Made by a program: the position numbers and the translations under genes. From Streptosporangiaceae bacterium (GTDB taxonomy: Bacteria; Actinomycetota; Actinomycetes; Streptosporangiales; Streptosporangiaceae), in contig JASHOE010000095.1 in the NCBI GenBank assembly GCA_030041275.1, forward strand, positions 1-64,000: 64,000 nt of DNA, read 5' to 3'. The notes beneath the pieces were generated by a model. That model did not search any database, was not told the DNA's origin, and was given only the letters and a program-made list of their open reading frames with translations. Shown piece after piece: positions 35,868 to 45,800 of this stretch. The stretch's first letter is position 1. Each line of letters starts with the position of its first letter.

Positions 35868-37556
35868 ATGTTCACCGACGCCGCGGCGGAACTCGTCGGA
35901 ACGCTCGCCGACGAGGGGGTGCAGCACCTGTTCATCAACCCCGGCACCGACACCGCACCGGTGCAGGAGGCGCTGGCCGCGGCGCGGATTGGCAATACCC
36001 CCAGCCCGCGCGCGGTGCTGTGCACGCACGAGTTCGTCGCGCTGTCGTCGGCGATGGGCCACTACTTCGTCACCGGCACACCGCAGGCGGTGATGGTGCA
36101 CGTCGACGCCGGCACCCTGAACCTCGGCGGCGCGTGGCACAACGCGCAGCGCAATCGGGTCCCGGCGGTCGTCTTTGCGGGGCGGTCTCCGTACGCCACC
36201 GCCGCGGACATCCCTGGGCATCGCGACGCGCCGATCCACTGGCAGCAGGAACAGCTCGACCAGCAGGCGCTCGCCCGCGCCTTCGGCAAGTGGGCCATGG
36301 AGGTGCCGCGCGGCCGCGACCTCGGGCCGATCGTCCGCCGCGCGTTCCAGGTCGCCCAGGCAGACCCGCGCGGACCTGCCTACGTCATGCTGCCGCGCGA
36401 AGCGCTGATGGAGCCGGGCGGCACGGACCTGGCCCGGCGGCTCCCGCCGCCCCGCCGGGCCGCTCCCGATCCTGACGGCCTCGCCGAGATGGCGAGTTGC
36501 CTCGCCGACGCAGCGCACCCCGTCATCATCACGAGCCGCACCGGCAGCCGGCCCGGCGCCGTCGCCAGCCTCGTCGAGATCGCAGAGCTACTCGGCTGCC
36601 CAGTCCTGGACCAGCGGGACCGGGTCAGCTTCCCGGCTCGCCACCCGCTCTACGCGGGCGACGCCGCCGAGATTCTCACTGGCGCAGACGCCGTCCTGAT
36701 CCTGGACTCCGAGGTGCCGTGGATCCCGGCGCACGCGTCGCCGCCCGCGGCGGCCACCGTTTTGCAAATCGACACCGACCCGGTCAAGGCCACGATGCCG
36801 CTCTGGACCTACCCGGTCGACCTCGCGCTCACCGCCGATACCGCGGTCGCGCTCCCACTGCTCGCGGACGAGCTGCGACGGCTTGGCAGTCCGGACCGGA
36901 TCGCGGGCTGGGGCGAGCGGCGCGAGCAGGTCGCCGCACAGCTGGCGCAGACCCGCCAGCAGTGGGACGCGTTCGCCAGTTCCGCGGAGCCTGCCGCGGC
37001 CCCGCACGCGATGATGCAGGCCCTCAACAAACTGCTGCCGCCACGCGCCATCGTCCTGGAAGAGGCGGTCACGTCGCGCAGCGCGCTCATCCGGCAGATC
37101 GACCGAGAGCCTGGGAGCTTCTTTGACACCGGCTCGCCCGCACTCGGCTGGGCGATCGGCGGCGCCATGGGCGTGAAGCTAGCCCGGCCGGACGCCCCGG
37201 TTTTCGCCGTGTGCGGCGATGGGTCATTCAACTTCGGCGTACCCACAGCGGCCATCTGGTCGGCGCAGCGCGCGGGCGCGCCCTTCATCGCGGTGATCCT
37301 CAACAACCGCAGTTACCGCGCGTCACGGCTGCCGGTGCAGCGCCTCTACCCCGGCGGCCACGGCCAGGCCGAGGGCAGCTTCCCCGAGACAGACCTGTCG
37401 CCGGCGCCGGACTATGTCGCGCTCGCTGGCGCCTACGGCGGGGGCGGACGGGTGATCCACGACAGCGCGGAGCTTGCTGACGCGGTCGACTACTGCCTGG
37501 CGCTGGAGGCCGACCAGCGCTGCGCGGTGCTCGACATCCGGCTACCTGCCGCTTAG
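35868..37556 (+). CDS. Thiamine-diphosphate-dependent enzyme (acetolactate synthase/decarboxylase family), third paralogue
   Basis: The 562-residue product has the POX/ALS arrangement with activating glutamate E55 in CTHEFVALSSAMGHY, the central domain near 200-330, and the PP-domain TPP motif CGDGSFNF followed by VILNNRSY. It is divergent in sequence from the two other TPP enzymes in the window, for example in HVDAGTLNLGGAW. Members of this branch are annotated simply as TPP-requiring enzymes. The 3' end of the gene is repeated twice beyond the stop. The next gene is the ABC importer 619 bases away, so any operon link is unlikely. Confidence 0.87.
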   Translation: MFTDAAAELVGTLADEGVQHLFINPGTDTAPVQEALAAARIGNTPSPRAVLCTHEFVALSSAMGHYFVTGTPQAVMVHVDAGTLNLGGAWHNAQRNRVPAVVFAGRSPYATAADIPGHRDAPIHWQQEQLDQQALARAFGKWAMEVPRGRDLGPIVRRAFQVAQADPRGPAYVMLPREALMEPGGTDLARRLPPPRRAAPDPDGLAEMASCLADAAHPVIITSRTGSRPGAVASLVEIAELLGCPVLDQRDRVSFPARHPLYAGDAAEILTGADAVLILDSEVPWIPAHASPPAAATVLQIDTDPVKATMPLWTYPVDLALTADTAVALPLLADELRRLGSPDRIAGWGERREQVAAQLAQTRQQWDAFASSAEPAAAPHAMMQALNKLLPPRAIVLEEAVTSRSALIRQIDREPGSFFDTGSPALGWAIGGAMGVKLARPDAPVFAVCGDGSFNFGVPTAAIWSAQRAGAPFIAVILNNRSYRASRLPVQRLYPGGHGQAEGSFPETDLSPAPDYVALAGAYGGGGRVIHDSAELADAVDYCLALEADQRCAVLDIRLPAA

Positions 37557-37627
37557 CCGGCTGCTCGACATAGGCTGCCTGCCGCTTAGCCGGCTGCTCG
37601 ACATCAGGCTGCCTGCCGCTTAGCCGG
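37529..37627 (+). repeat. Triplicated 3' end of the TPP gene
   Basis: The last 28 coding bases with the stop codon (37529-37560) are followed by two near copies at 37561-37593 and 37594-37627. Each copy ends CTGCCGCTTAGCCGG and includes its own TAG. The first spacer keeps the reading frame (33 bases) and the second shifts it (34). Differences are limited to a few bases, which indicates recent tandem duplication across the stop codon. Confidence 0.8.
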
Positions 37628-38103
37628 AATTGCCGATCGCCGCTAGTTGTACGCGCTGTGGTGGCGGAACAAAGTGACGCCGATCTTTTTCCTCATTGAC
37701 CACAATCCGAGCCGCCAACGCGGTGGTTGGCAGCAAGCTATCCCGCCTTCATTGTCTTTGCGGCGGCGTTGCCCAGCACGACCACGGGCGCCCTGGCTCA
37801 GCGTCATCTGTGTGGTCGGAGCGGAATCGACCTGAGGCCGGCGCGATCCGGTCGGGCTCTAGCCGGGATCGGCCTCCGAGTCAGCTTGTGGCTCTGACCA
37901 GCAGATTTAGTCGCAGCTTGGGAGCGCACCACGGTAATTGCTTGGATAGAGCTGCGCCCAGCGCCGACTCCAGCCGAGCGACGACGGACGCGTCGGCGCT
38001 GGCATGGCGGCTGCCGCGGCGAGCGGTCAGCAGCCCGGCATGCCCGCCCCAGAGTGGGTTGCAGACGGGCGTTTGGCTGGGTACTAAAACATCAGAAAAT
38101 TGC
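37628..38103. other. Intergenic region without recognised gene
   Basis: No gene is convincing here. The one longer open frame on the plus strand (to 38118) has unlike codon use, a low-complexity translation and no ribosome site. The base composition is lower in GC than the flanking genes, and I see no inverted repeats of note. It probably holds the end of the TPP transcript and upstream control DNA for the ABC importer. Confidence 0.5.
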
Positions 38104-38143
38104 CAACAACATTGTTGACATTACCAATTGCTCATGGTTGCAT
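38104..38143 (+). promoter_or_regulatory. Promoter with overlapping palindromic operator for the ABC importer
   Basis: CAACAA (38104-38109) and TTGTTG (38112-38117) form an inverted repeat with a 2-base centre. It overlaps a consensus -35 box TTGACA at 38115-38120. A weak -10 (TTGCAT, 38138-38143) follows after 17 bases. The substrate-binding protein ATG is at 38176 behind GAGGTGAG. A repressor at the palindrome would block the -35. No regulator gene is adjacent. Confidence 0.55.
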
Positions 38144-38175
38144 GAGGCAGCTTCCCGGCAGCGAGGTGAGTTGAC

Positions 38176-39411
38176 ATGCGCAAAGCCAGCGTCATTCCCC
38201 GATTAGCGGTTCCGGTCATCGCCGTCGCGGCGCTCGTGCTCGCGGGCTGCGGAAGCAGCCCCAGTTCTAGCTCGTCGAGCTCGGGCAAAGCCGCCAACGT
38301 GAATCTGTCTGCGCTCGCGAGCGACGTCAATACGGCGGCCGCAGTGCCGAGCTTCAGTACGTACGCCGCCAACTACGGCGGCAAGATCTCCGACCCCGCG
38401 AGCTTGCGCGGCAAGAAGATCATGATCATCCCAGGCGACAGCCAGCTCGCCGCGTGCACCGAGATCGCCCAAGCCGACGCGGCAATCGCCACCGACATGG
38501 GCATGACAGCGACGATCTTCGCTAACAGCGGCTTGACCTCCCAGCTGAACTCGGGCATCGAGAATGCGATCGACGAGCACTACAGCGCGATCGATCTGGG
38601 CTGTGACTACGATCCGACAACCACTGCGCCCGCGCTGGCGCAGGCGCAGAAGGCCGGCATCGCGATCGCTGTCTACGGGGCCACGCCGCAGGAAGCCGCG
38701 GCGACCCACATCACCTACAACACCGACGACCCCTACGCGATCGACGCCAAGGTGGCGGCCGAGCAGGCGGTGCAGCAGCACGGCGGCAAGCCGTTCGACG
38801 CCATCGCGATCACCTCGAACGCGGCGCCCGCTACAGCGATCATGCAAGCTGCGCTGACGGCCGAGCTCAAGAAGACGTGCCCGGCCTGCAAGGTAACCGA
38901 CGTGGACGTCGAGGTGCCCGAGTGGGCGACGGACATCTCGAGCACGGTGACGTCGGCGCTGCTCGAGAACCCGAAAGTCACCGTCCTGTTCCCCGACTAC
39001 GCCGGGATGCTGACCTACATGCTGGCCGGCATCGAGGGCGCGCACCGCACGAACACCATCAAGACCTACCTCGCCTTCGGCGGTGGCACGCCGTTCATTC
39101 AGCTGCAAACAGCCGAGCCGGGCAAGAGCATCATCCAAAGCGACATCGGTGGCTACCCGCCGTGGACCGGGTACCTGTTGTTCCTGCAGACCGCCCGTGA
39201 GCTCGACCATCAGACGCCGATCGCGTACGACGTCGCGATCGGCCCGGACCGGGTGGCCACGCCGCAGAACGCTGTCAACGTCCTGACCACGGGCGGCTGG
39301 GGAACCGACTGGGTAAACGGCTTCCGTGGCCTGCTTGGGCTGCCAGCCCTCTCCGGCAAGGCGCTGACTGACGCGGCGACCCTGAATGGCGCGATGGTGG
39401 GCAAGCCCTGA
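38176..39411 (+). CDS. Sugar-type ABC importer substrate-binding lipoprotein
   Basis: The 411-residue product has a lipoprotein signal with LAGC (C25), a serine-rich linker, and a two-lobed periplasmic-binding-protein type 1 fold (RbsB/LacI-like). Visible blocks are KIMIIPGDSQLAACTEIAQA, the AIDLGCDYDPTTTAPALAQAQKAGIAIAVYG strand region, and NTDDPYAIDAKVAAEQAV. It captures the substrate outside the cell for the ATPase and permease that follow. The substrate could be a sugar, polyol or small aromatic; the family does not settle it. It is the first gene of a three-gene unit. Confidence 0.9.
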   Translation: MRKASVIPRLAVPVIAVAALVLAGCGSSPSSSSSSSGKAANVNLSALASDVNTAAAVPSFSTYAANYGGKISDPASLRGKKIMIIPGDSQLAACTEIAQADAAIATDMGMTATIFANSGLTSQLNSGIENAIDEHYSAIDLGCDYDPTTTAPALAQAQKAGIAIAVYGATPQEAAATHITYNTDDPYAIDAKVAAEQAVQQHGGKPFDAIAITSNAAPATAIMQAALTAELKKTCPACKVTDVDVEVPEWATDISSTVTSALLENPKVTVLFPDYAGMLTYMLAGIEGAHRTNTIKTYLAFGGGTPFIQLQTAEPGKSIIQSDIGGYPPWTGYLLFLQTARELDHQTPIAYDVAIGPDRVATPQNAVNVLTTGGWGTDWVNGFRGLLGLPALSGKALTDAATLNGAMVGKP

Positions 39412-39513
39412 CGCAGCGACCCTGAGGAGACGGCTAGCCCGCGCGCCACCCCTTTCGCGCGGGTTAGCCGTCTCCGCTCAAAGACGCGGGCGGCGGCCTG
39501 GGAGGAGACGCGA

Positions 39514-41556
39514 GTGTCGTCCAGCGAGATGGAAAGCCAGGGTCCGTCAGACAGGGTCGCCGGCCGTCCGCAAGTCCCGGCGCCCGACGCGCAGGGAGGA
39601 TCACCCCTCGCCGTCGAACTGCGCGGCATCAGCAAGGACTTCGGCAGCAACCGCGCGCTGAACAACGTCAGTCTCACCATCGCGGACGGCGAGGTGGTCG
39701 GGCTCGTCGGGCAGAACGGCTCGGGCAAATCGACGCTCGTCAAGGTGCTCGCCGGTGTCTACGCACCAGAGCCCGGCGGCCGGCTTTTCGTGAGTGGAGC
39801 AGAGGTCCCGCTGCCCTTGCTTCCTGGGCAGGCAAGCGAGATCGGGCTCAGTTTTGTCTACCAGAACCTCGCCCTGGCGGGCGGGCTAAGCGTGCTGGAG
39901 AACCTGAACATCGGCCAGCGCATTCACGGCGGCCTGCAGGCGCTGGCGCCGATCCACTGGCGTCGCGAGCACCGCAGCGCCGCCGCCGTCCTGGACCGCT
40001 ACCAGGTTGAGCTCAGCCTCGATCGACGGACGGCCGAGTTGCCGCCCGTCGATCAGGCGAGGCTGGCGATCGTCCGGGCCGCCGAGGACCTCCGCCGATA
40101 CCGAACGCGGAGTGGCTACAAGCACTCGGTGCTCGTCCTCGATGAGCCGACGGTGTTCCTTCCGGAGGAAGACGTCGAGCGCCTCTTCGACCTCATCCGG
40201 GCCGTCGTTGCTGAGGGCGCGGCCGTGCTGTTCATCTCGCATGACCTCCTTGCGGTCCGCTCCATCACCGACCGCGTCGTCGTCCTGCGAGACGGCAGCG
40301 TCGTCGGCAATGTGCCCGCAGCCGAAATCGACGAGCACGAGCTGGTCAACCTCATCGTCGGTGTTACCGCGCGGCTGACCGAGCGTGCCCATGCCCGCGG
40401 CGCGCAGGTCGACGGCGCGCAGGTCGACGGCACGCAGGTCGACGGCACGCAGGTCGACAGCCCGGAAGCCAACCGCCAGGACGCGCACGGCCAGGACGCG
40501 CACGGCGTACAGGGCGACCCTGTGCAAGGCGACCCCGCGCAAGGCGACCCTGTGCAAGGCGACCCTGTGCAAGGCGACCCTGTGCAAGGCGACCCTCTGC
40601 AGGTAGCCGGCGTGCGAACCGCGGACCAGCAGGCTGCCGACCTGCAGGCGGCCAACCTGCAGGCGGCCAACCTGCAGGCGGCCAACCTGCAGGCGGCCAA
40701 CCTGCAGACGGCCAACCTGCAGGCGGCCAACCTGCAGGCGGCCAACTTCCAGACGGCTAACTTGCAGGCCGCAGCGGCGCCGGGCACGTCCGGGTCAGAC
40801 GCGCTGCCGGAGCAGCTCCAGGGCGTCGTGGTCCAGCACCTGACCGGCGGTCGCGTCGCGGACCTGTCGTTCGCGATCGCAGCGGGAGAGATCGTCGGGG
40901 TGGCCGGCTTGATCGGTTCCGGCGCCGAGGATGTGCCGTACGCGCTGTTCGGCGCGGGCCACGGCGCGAGCGGCACGCTGCACCTCTGGAGCCAGTCGCT
41001 CGACGTCACCCGCCTCACCCCGCAGCGCAGCGTGCGGGAGCGCATTGCGCTTGTCCCGGCGGATCGTCAGCTCATGGGCCTGAGCGAACGGCTCACCCTG
41101 TGGGAGAACATCGTGATGCTGGTCGAAGACGACTACTACCGCGGCGGGATCTTCCACCGCGCCGAGCTTGTGGCGCTGGCGCGCGAGGCGATCGAGCGGT
41201 TCGAGATCCGTCCCCCGTGGCCACAGGCAGTCGCCGGGACGCTGTCGGGCGGAAACCAGCAGAAAGCGTTGCTGGCCAAGTGGCTGCTCGCCCGGCCCCG
41301 CCTGCTGCTACTGCACGAGCCAACACAGGGCGTGGACGTCGGCGCCAGGCGGGACATCTACCGGTTCGTTGAGATAGCCGCCGCGCTCGACCAGACGGCC
41401 GTGCTGTGGGTAACGACGGACTTCGGGGAGCTGGCAGAAGTGTGCAATCGCGTGATCGTCGTGTCACAGGGCCGCGAGGTCACGACGCTCAGTGGCAGTG
41501 AGCTGGACAACGACGCCATCAGCGCCGCCGCGCTGGGACAGATCAGGGAGGTCTGA
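39514..41556 (+). CDS. Ribose-type ABC importer ATPase with two NBDs and a repeat-array linker
   Basis: The 680-residue protein is an RbsA/MglA-type double ATPase, against about 500 residues usually. NBD1 (25-290) has Walker A GQNGSGKST, Walker B VLVLDEPT and a degenerate signature LPPVDQARLAIVRA with an insert before Walker B. NBD2 (430-680) has a lysine-less Walker A, GLIGSGAEDV, a proper LSGGNQQK signature and LLLHEPTQG, as in RbsA. Between them, residues 296-419 contain three different pentapeptide arrays. The GTG start has GGAGGAGA upstream. It ends by sharing one base with the permease ATG. The linker is not known in the family to me. Confidence 0.9.
   Translation: MSSSEMESQGPSDRVAGRPQVPAPDAQGGSPLAVELRGISKDFGSNRALNNVSLTIADGEVVGLVGQNGSGKSTLVKVLAGVYAPEPGGRLFVSGAEVPLPLLPGQASEIGLSFVYQNLALAGGLSVLENLNIGQRIHGGLQALAPIHWRREHRSAAAVLDRYQVELSLDRRTAELPPVDQARLAIVRAAEDLRRYRTRSGYKHSVLVLDEPTVFLPEEDVERLFDLIRAVVAEGAAVLFISHDLLAVRSITDRVVVLRDGSVVGNVPAAEIDEHELVNLIVGVTARLTERAHARGAQVDGAQVDGTQVDGTQVDSPEANRQDAHGQDAHGVQGDPVQGDPAQGDPVQGDPVQGDPVQGDPLQVAGVRTADQQAADLQAANLQAANLQAANLQAANLQTANLQAANLQAANFQTANLQAAAAPGTSGSDALPEQLQGVVVQHLTGGRVADLSFAIAAGEIVGVAGLIGSGAEDVPYALFGAGHGASGTLHLWSQSLDVTRLTPQRSVRERIALVPADRQLMGLSERLTLWENIVMLVEDDYYRGGIFHRAELVALAREAIERFEIRPPWPQAVAGTLSGGNQQKALLAKWLLARPRLLLLHEPTQGVDVGARRDIYRFVEIAAALDQTAVLWVTTDFGELAEVCNRVIVVSQGREVTTLSGSELDNDAISAAALGQIREV
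40399..40770 (+). repeat. Three in-frame 15-bp repeat arrays coding pentapeptides
   Basis: Array A (40399-40458) encodes GAQVD/GTQVD four times. Array B (40507-40596) encodes VQGDP/AQGDP six times. Array C (40636-40770) encodes A(N/D)LQA and variants such as ANFQT nine times. Between A and B is a QDAHG doublet. All have a 15-base period in frame. Array C fits the A(D/N)LxX pattern of pentapeptide-repeat proteins, whose quadrilateral beta-helix needs just such spacing. Confidence 0.9.
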
Positions 41557-42602
41557 TGAGCGCCTCAGCCAAGAAGGCCGTCGCTCCTGTCGACGAGGGC
41601 CCAGAGCGGACGCAGACAGAACGACCCAGGCCTTCGACGAGCCGGCGTCTTGGCCTCGACCGCTTCGCGATCCTCATCGTGTTCGCCGGCCTGATCGTGG
41701 GATTCGGCATCGCCAGGCCGTCAACCTTTCTCTCCGTCGGCAACCTCTCCAACATCCTCGGCTCCCAGGCGGTGCTGTTCATTCTCGTGATGGCCGTGCT
41801 CCTGCCCACCCTCATGGGCGACTTCGTCGACCTGTCGCTCGGTGCCTCGGCTGGCATCAGCGCCATGATGCTGGCGGTGCTCAATGTGCAGCACGGCACT
41901 CCGGTGGTTCTCGCCTGTATGGCCGGGGTTGGCGCGGCGCTCGCGGTCGGGCTCGTGAACGTGTTCTTTGTCGTCTACTTCGACAACGACCCGTTCATCG
42001 TGACGCTGGGCACAATGACCGTCGTACAGGGGATCATCTACATCGTTTCCGGGGACAATAGCGTCGGGATCGTCTCGCCCAACCTGTCGAACTGGGTTTT
42101 CACCAACAGCTTCCTGTCGATTCCGCTCGAGTTCTACTACGGCCTCGCTATCTTCCTGGTCGTCTGGTACGTGCTGAGCTTCACGCCCGTCGGGCAGAAA
42201 GCCCTAGTGATCGGTCAGTCGCGTGAGGTAGCTCGGCTGACCGGCGTCCGGGTCAACCGCCAGCGTGCCTGGGCCTTCGTCATCGCGGCAGGCATCGCCG
42301 GGCTCGCGGGCATCGCATACGCCGGCACGAACGGCACAATCGACCCAACGGCCGGCAGCGAGCTGATCCTGCCTGCCTACGCAGCGGTATTCCTCGGTGC
42401 GACGGCGATCAAGCCCGGCCGGATCAACCCGCTTGGCGCCTTTATCGCGGTGTACTTCCTCGCGACAGGGACGGCCGGACTCGAGCTGCTCGGCGCGCAG
42501 ACGTACATCCAGCAGATCTTCTACGGCGCCGCACTGGTCGTGGCCATCACAATTCCGAAGGTCACGCGGCAGCGCATTTTCAAACGCAAGGTGCTCGGCT
42601 GA
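41556..42602 (+). CDS. Ribose-type ABC importer permease
   Basis: The 348-residue membrane protein belongs to the RbsC/XylH family (BPD_transp_2). After an N-terminal cytoplasmic stretch of about 35 residues, it shows 8-10 membrane helices. The conserved loop GQSREVARLTGVRVNRQRAWAFVIAAGIAGLAGIAYAGTNG that couples to the ATPase is present. The ATG overlaps the ATPase stop by one base (TGATG), so the three importer parts are cotranslated. It forms the channel for the substrate bound by the protein at 38176. No second permease is needed in this family. Confidence 0.9.
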   Translation: MSASAKKAVAPVDEGPERTQTERPRPSTSRRLGLDRFAILIVFAGLIVGFGIARPSTFLSVGNLSNILGSQAVLFILVMAVLLPTLMGDFVDLSLGASAGISAMMLAVLNVQHGTPVVLACMAGVGAALAVGLVNVFFVVYFDNDPFIVTLGTMTVVQGIIYIVSGDNSVGIVSPNLSNWVFTNSFLSIPLEFYYGLAIFLVVWYVLSFTPVGQKALVIGQSREVARLTGVRVNRQRAWAFVIAAGIAGLAGIAYAGTNGTIDPTAGSELILPAYAAVFLGATAIKPGRINPLGAFIAVYFLATGTAGLELLGAQTYIQQIFYGAALVVAITIPKVTRQRIFKRKVLG

Positions 42603-42801
42603 GGCCCAGACCACACAAAGGCAGACCGTGAGCGGAACGGGCTCGATCGCGCACGCCGCCGTCAGCCCGCGCGCAGCCGTTGCCGAGATGGCGAGCCTGC
42701 ACGCTAATCGGTCGCATCGCTATTAGCCGTTCCTTATTGCCAATCATGCGCTGATCGTGTAATTAACTCCTCATTGGCACGCCGCCTTGGGGAGGGCATG
42801 G

Positions 42802-45800
42802 ATGGCTGGCGCCATTGTCGCTGTGGTGGTTGTCGTCATTGGCGCCGTGGTCGGGGCGGGGTGGCTGCTCGCGGCGCGCTCGCGGCGGCTCGCGGCCGCG
42901 GAGGTCGTCGAGAAGCTCACAGAGCCGGCGCGGCAGCGCGCTCAGCTGCACGGCGCCAGCGCCCTCGTCGGAATTGCTGATATGGCCGCAGAGCGGCTCC
43001 TTGCACTCGGGGCTGACCTCGACCGCGGCATGAGTCCGGCCCCGCTGGCGCCACCGCGGTCTATCGTTGCCGACCAGCTGCAGCCAGTTCTGGTGACTAC
43101 GACGCGGCTCGACGACGTCGCGACTCAGCTCACTTCGGCACAGCTGCTCCTCACGCGGCAAGCAGCGGCGGGATCGCCGCTGCCCGACGATGCGCTCGAG
43201 CCAGCGTTGCGAGCGGCCGGCCTGCCGGAATCCGTGGTGGAGGCCGCCGCCGTCGTCCGTACCTCGCAGCGAGACGGGGCCGATGTCCAGCCCGCAGCTG
43301 ACGCGGACGACGTGCTGACTCGGTACCTGGCCGAGGGCGCACCGGTCGCCGCTGCAGACCACGAACACCGGCCGCGCACGCGCAGGTCCGACTCGGCAAA
43401 AACCGCGGCCGGTGACGTCGTCGGCCAGCAGCGCGGTCCTGCCGGGCGCAGTCTGGGTGATCAGGCCCGGGCTCTGATCGTCCCGGCCGACCCACACGGA
43501 CTCGAGAAACGCGACCTGCTGGCCGTGATGACCAGGCTGGGCCTCGACACCGATTCGCCGGGCCTGCGTGAGTGGCCCGGCTATTCGGCACTGCTATCCG
43601 GTTACGAGGACACGTTGCGCGACCGAGCCCGCGAGCTGGCCCAGCAGGTGACCGCCACCATGCAGCGCGAGCCCAGTGCAGGCACGCCGCACGAGCAGAC
43701 TCAGGCAGCCACGCCACCGCTCGACGGGCCTGCCGGTGCGGACATCGGGCAGTGCGTCGGCGAGCTCGCGGACGCGGCCGAGCGCTACCGAGCCGCGGTG
43801 TCCTCGTTGCTGGCGTCCGCGCGCCTGTCAGCACCCGAAACCGGCGGCGGACCTGGCGCCGCGGCCGCGAGGCAGGCGCTCGAGGCTGTGCCCGCGGCCT
43901 TGGCCGAGAGCCGGCAGCAGCTGGCGGACGGCAATTCTCGCGACGCGCTTGCGGCCCTCACGGCCACGCTCCTGCCTGTCAGCAAGTCCTGGCCGCCGAG
44001 CCAGGAATACGCGACCGCATGCGCAGCTGCTGCCCGGCGCTTGACCGACACCGCGGCCGGGCGGTGCGCGACCGCAGCACAGACGTGCGCCAGCCACCTC
44101 GAAGACGTCAGGGTGCGTCACGACCGGATCTCGGCGGCGATCAGCGGCTCGCTCACCGTGTGGGCTACGCGCCGGGACGAGCTGTGGACTGAGCTGCGCG
44201 CCGCCGCCTGCCGGGTCCAGCGCGAGGCGGCCCGCATCCTCGTGAGCCGGGCAGCCCGCCGCGACGTCACCGTGCCGGTGGAGGCGGCGGCCGCGCTGCT
44301 CGGCATCCAGGAACTCACCTCCGCAGGCCTGAGCCACGCCGTCCGGACGGCCATACCGGTGCCAGGCGCAGTGCTCGAATCACACACGGCCGATCCGCAG
44401 CTGCATCGGGTGGAGCGCAGCATCGACGCCTTCGATCGCGGGGCCGTGGTACTCGCTGGGATCGACGGCCTGCTGTCACCCCTGCTCAGTGCGACGGGCC
44501 CGAACTCGGGTGCGGAACTCGCCGTGGCGATGCGCCAGTTCGCGCCGGTTCCGCGTGACATTCACCTCGCCCTGACCGAACTCGCGGCGTATCTCAAGCA
44601 CCCTGAGGCGGGACTGAGCCTGACGAAGACGGCGGCCTCGGCGATCAGCCACGTCCAGGACCATGTGATGCCCGATCTCAGCGTCGTTGCGAATGAGGGC
44701 TTCGTTCATTTTCTCGGCACCGCCGCACGGGCGGCTACCGAGCTTCACGGCATCGCCGACCTTTTTGGTCCCGACGGCAGCCTGGCTCAATATGGTTTCG
44801 AGCGACTGGGTGAGTCCGTCGTTGGCGAGCTGATCAGGCACGCCCAGAGCTCGCCACTCGTCGACCTGAGCGAGATGCACGTGAACTACGCTGCAGACCA
44901 CCTCGGTCACGCGGCGGGGCACGCCGCGCCCGCCCTCCTGCATGGCGTCGTGGCCCACGTGCCGTACGTGACGCTGGTCATGTCGGTCACCAGGGAGGTC
45001 CGAATCCAGCGCGAGTACAAGACGTCGCTGGACGAGGCGGTGAAGAGCATCGCACTCGATGTCGGCGGTGTGTCGGCGGGCATTCTCACGGGAGAGCTTC
45101 TGGCCCACCTGCTGGCCCTGCACGCGGCCGTCGTGACTATCCCGGCCACCATCGTGGCGCGACTCGGAACCCGGCAGCTGAGGAAACGTGCGCTGACGAA
45201 GGCCCAGGGCGGCTACGCGGCCGAGGCGGCGCGCTACGAGACCAGGTCCGCCGAGCTCGCCTCCCAGCTCGGGTCGTCGCTGGGGTCGGCGGTTGAGCGC
45301 GAGCGCGCCGCCTACCAGTCGCGCATCGGCCGGCCTGAGACGCTCAGCCTGGCGGCCGCGGCTCAGCTCGGCTCGATCGTGCGCGGCCTCCGAGCGGTCA
45401 CCGCGGACTACGCTCAACGGGTTGGCGCGCTGCTGAGCGCGGAGCAGAGCCTGCCTGGCGCGGGCATCCGCGCTGACGCGCGGACGGCAGCGATGGGCGC
45501 TCTCGATGGTGTGACCCCCGCACTCGCCCGGTGTGATCAGCAGCTGCGGGAAGGGCGTGTCCTCGAGGCGCTCATGACGGTGGCGGGCGTGCGGCTGCCA
45601 GCTACCGACGCATGGTCCGCGGGCAGGGCCTACCAGGAGACGTGGACTGAGACAGTGGCCCGTCTGCGCGCAATGGAAGACCAGTACTGGCGGCGGGTGG
45701 CGACGTGGGCCACCGACGCGTGCGCGCAGTTCAGCGTGTCGGAGCAGCGGCTCTCCGAGTTCGCCACCGTCGCCATCGACGGCTATAAGACCGAGGTCAG

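Noticed and set aside
37696..38118. 140-codon plus-strand frame in the long intergenic region
   Set aside because: Unlike codon use, no ribosome site and no recognisable motif.
40399..40770. Possible direct repeats of a CRISPR-like array
   Set aside because: The 15-base units are contiguous, in frame and without spacers, so they are coding repeats.
42703..42727. Inverted repeat GCTAAT/ATTAGC with 13-base spacer after the permease gene
   Set aside because: Short arms with a long loop and no T-run, so not convincing as a terminator or operator.
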